Origin: Acidobacteriota bacterium
GTDB lineage: Bacteria; Acidobacteriota; UBA6911; RPQK01; JADFOI01
Reading direction: 5' to 3'
NCBI GenBank assembly: GCA_029942065.1
Contig: JAPYTY010000172.1
Coordinates: 1-5,150, forward strand
DNA: 5,150 bases
Below the pieces are notes generated by a model. The model had not been told where the DNA came from and ran no database searches. It worked only from the letters and a program-made list of their open reading frames with translations. Below, one piece after another: positions 3,762-5,150 of this stretch (positions are counted from its first letter, which is position 1; every line of letters starts with the position of its first letter). The translations under genes and the position numbers were made by a program.

Positions 3762-5150
3762 ATGAATACCATGAGTCAAACAAGACATTTTTTTGGAAGA
3801 GTAGCAACCCTCAGTCTGATCGGTTTCATCTTTTTTCTGGGGCCGGTCGTGACCGCTTCCCAAGCTCAGGAGCCGCCCCCGGAGGTTCTTCGATATGCGG
3901 ATATGATCCTGTACAACGGTCAGGTTCTGACCATGGATCAAGACCAGCCGCCTATCACTCAGGTGGAGGCGGTGGCGTTGCGGGATGAACGTATTTTGGC
4001 CACGGGCGATGATGACCGGATTCTGCAGATGGCCGGACCCAACACGGTCCGGGTGGATCTGGACGGAAAAACCGTCATCCCCGGTATTGTCGACACCCAC
4101 TCCCATCCCAACCGATATGCCCTCAGGCACTTTGACAGCGAGGTCAACCCGAAATATCTGGAGTATCTCGAGAATAATAATGTCCGGTTTGTCACCCTCC
4201 GCTGGGACACCAAAGAAACCGTGCTCACCGATTTCGGAAAGTTCGCGGAGAATGTGCCTGCCGGAGCGTGGATCTACACGACCACCAACCTGAGCCGGCC
4301 GGTGATCTATGAAATCGACCGCCACGACCTGGACAAGCTGGCTCCGGATAATCCGTTTTATGCCAAGGTTGGAAACGCCTGGTATGGACTCGTCAACACG
4401 GCCATGCTGGATATTTTGATTGAAACCTATGGAGAGAACCTTCCGGGTATTTTGAAGGACGACCAGGGAGTCCCCAATGGGAGGTTGTTCGGAATCGCCA
4501 GCACCGTGCTGGACCAGGATCTCCTGCCTCAGATGCCGCCGGAAATCATTGCGCCGGTCTTCAGAAAAGAGCTGGAGGAATGGGTCGCCTTGGGGGTCAC
4601 GACCTTGTCGACCCGTCTGAGAGGTGTTGAAATCACGGCTCATGGAGGGCTGGATAAAGCGGGTACGCTGCCCCTCAGGATCGCCTATTCCCATGAGATG
4701 GGCCGGTGGAATCCTCATGCTGCAAGGGAGTTGAACCGTTTCGGCAATCTCCAGGGGCATGGAACGGAATGGATGTGGTTGATCGGAATCTCGGTGGGAA
4801 TAACCGATGGGAATGGGCCAGGGGTGGGAGGAGACTCGTGTACCACACTCACCAAACGGGAAATTCTGCCCAATGACCTCTATCCGCAAGGAAATTGCTA
4901 CTGGGAGCAGCCGAGTGATCCCTCTCATGAGACGGTCCTGGCCGCCAGCCGAGCCGGCTACAGGATTGCCGGCACCCATGTCTTCGGCGACAAGGGCTTC
5001 ATGCTGATGCTCGATGCCTTCGAGGCCGCCAACAAGGAAAACTCGATTCTGGACAGAAGCTTTGGCCTCGACCATGGATTGATGGTAAGCCCGGAAGTGA
5101 TCCGGAGATCGGCTGAGCTGGGAGTGGTCTGGAGCCTCCAACCCCCCCAG
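3762..5150 (+). CDS. Secreted amidohydrolase family 3 (YtcJ-like) protein, 3' end outside the window
   Basis: The frame is open from 3762 to the window edge, giving 463 residues with no stop; family members are usually about 550-650 long, so the C-terminus is missing. A signal peptide (hydrophobic core about 14-31, likely cleavage after SQA at 35) points to export. The N-terminal beta domain follows the family pattern: ADMILYNGQVLTMD, then AVALRDERILATG, then GKTVIPGIVDTHSHPN. The metal-binding HxH is H113-S-H115. Later landmarks are GTHVFGDKG (H406, D410), matching the family's HxxGD region, and LDHG (H438), matching its EHA-type histidine, followed by SPEVIRRSAELGVVWSLQP. The usual family lysine in the KxxxDG region seems absent; the corresponding stretch reads WLIGISVGITDGNGP. 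The substrate is unknown; such enzymes hydrolyse amides or related C-N bonds. An alternative start is the ATG at 3771. Confidence 0.9.
   Translation, partial: MNTMSQTRHFFGRVATLSLIGFIFFLGPVVTASQAQEPPPEVLRYADMILYNGQVLTMDQDQPPITQVEAVALRDERILATGDDDRILQMAGPNTVRVDLDGKTVIPGIVDTHSHPNRYALRHFDSEVNPKYLEYLENNNVRFVTLRWDTKETVLTDFGKFAENVPAGAWIYTTTNLSRPVIYEIDRHDLDKLAPDNPFYAKVGNAWYGLVNTAMLDILIETYGENLPGILKDDQGVPNGRLFGIASTVLDQDLLPQMPPEIIAPVFRKELEEWVALGVTTLSTRLRGVEITAHGGLDKAGTLPLRIAYSHEMGRWNPHAARELNRFGNLQGHGTEWMWLIGISVGITDGNGPGVGGDSCTTLTKREILPNDLYPQGNCYWEQPSDPSHETVLAASRAGYRIAGTHVFGDKGFMLMLDAFEAANKENSILDRSFGLDHGLMVSPEVIRRSAELGVVWSLQPPQ

Noticed and set aside
3660..5141. Long open frame on the - strand (493 codons)
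   Set aside because: It lies opposite the amidohydrolase gene, whose + strand frame has a ribosome binding site, signal peptide and clear family motifs. The - strand product has no recognisable domain, so it is a codon-bias shadow.

Overview
This window looks like a chromosomal stretch from a Gram-negative-type bacterium. It is moderately GC-rich, two gene products carry lipobox signal peptides, another carries an ordinary secretion signal, and ribosome binding sites are strong. I cannot name the phylum. Environmental-type interspersed repeats (REP-like palindromes and CACCACAGAGAC-type repeats) suggest a free-living lineage with a repeat-rich genome, but that is inference. All convincing genes lie on the + strand.

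Layout. (1) 1-689 is the 3' part of a sialidase-like (BNR/Asp-box) beta-propeller protein with a CSCC cysteine cluster. One base after its stop comes (2) 691-1269, a TlpA/ResA-type thioredoxin-fold lipoprotein with a WCVPC active site; the two probably form one transcription unit. (3) An intergenic stretch of about 170 bp (1270-1442) has a perfect 15-nt palindrome and a promoter-like TTGCTT/TAGCAT pair. (4) 1443-1964 is an unrecognised four-helix membrane protein, followed 42 bp later by (5) 2007-2462, a small ankyrin-repeat lipoprotein. (6) 2463-3101 is a 640-bp gene-free island. It holds two CACCACAGAGAC-type repeats, a 19-nt near-perfect inverted repeat (2649-2667 / 2965-2983), and inside that a nested palindrome of REP-like elements (2688-2877). 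(7) 3102-3620 is a paralogue of gene (4), about half identical over the first 111 residues with no gaps. (8) 3762-5150 is the 5' part of a secreted amidohydrolase (YtcJ-like, family 3). It runs off the window end with no stop.

How they work together. The first two genes both act outside the cytoplasm, and the thioredoxin lipoprotein may keep the cysteine cluster of the propeller protein reduced. The two paralogous membrane proteins bracket the ankyrin lipoprotein and the repeat island, which looks like an old gene duplication later invaded by mobile repeats. The amidohydrolase has its own promoter candidate, resembling the one in front of the first membrane gene. The likeliest undescribed item is the membrane-protein pair with its invariant EISVTRL and LGTHYGRG motifs. 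I see no CRISPR array, tRNA, rRNA or intact transposase.
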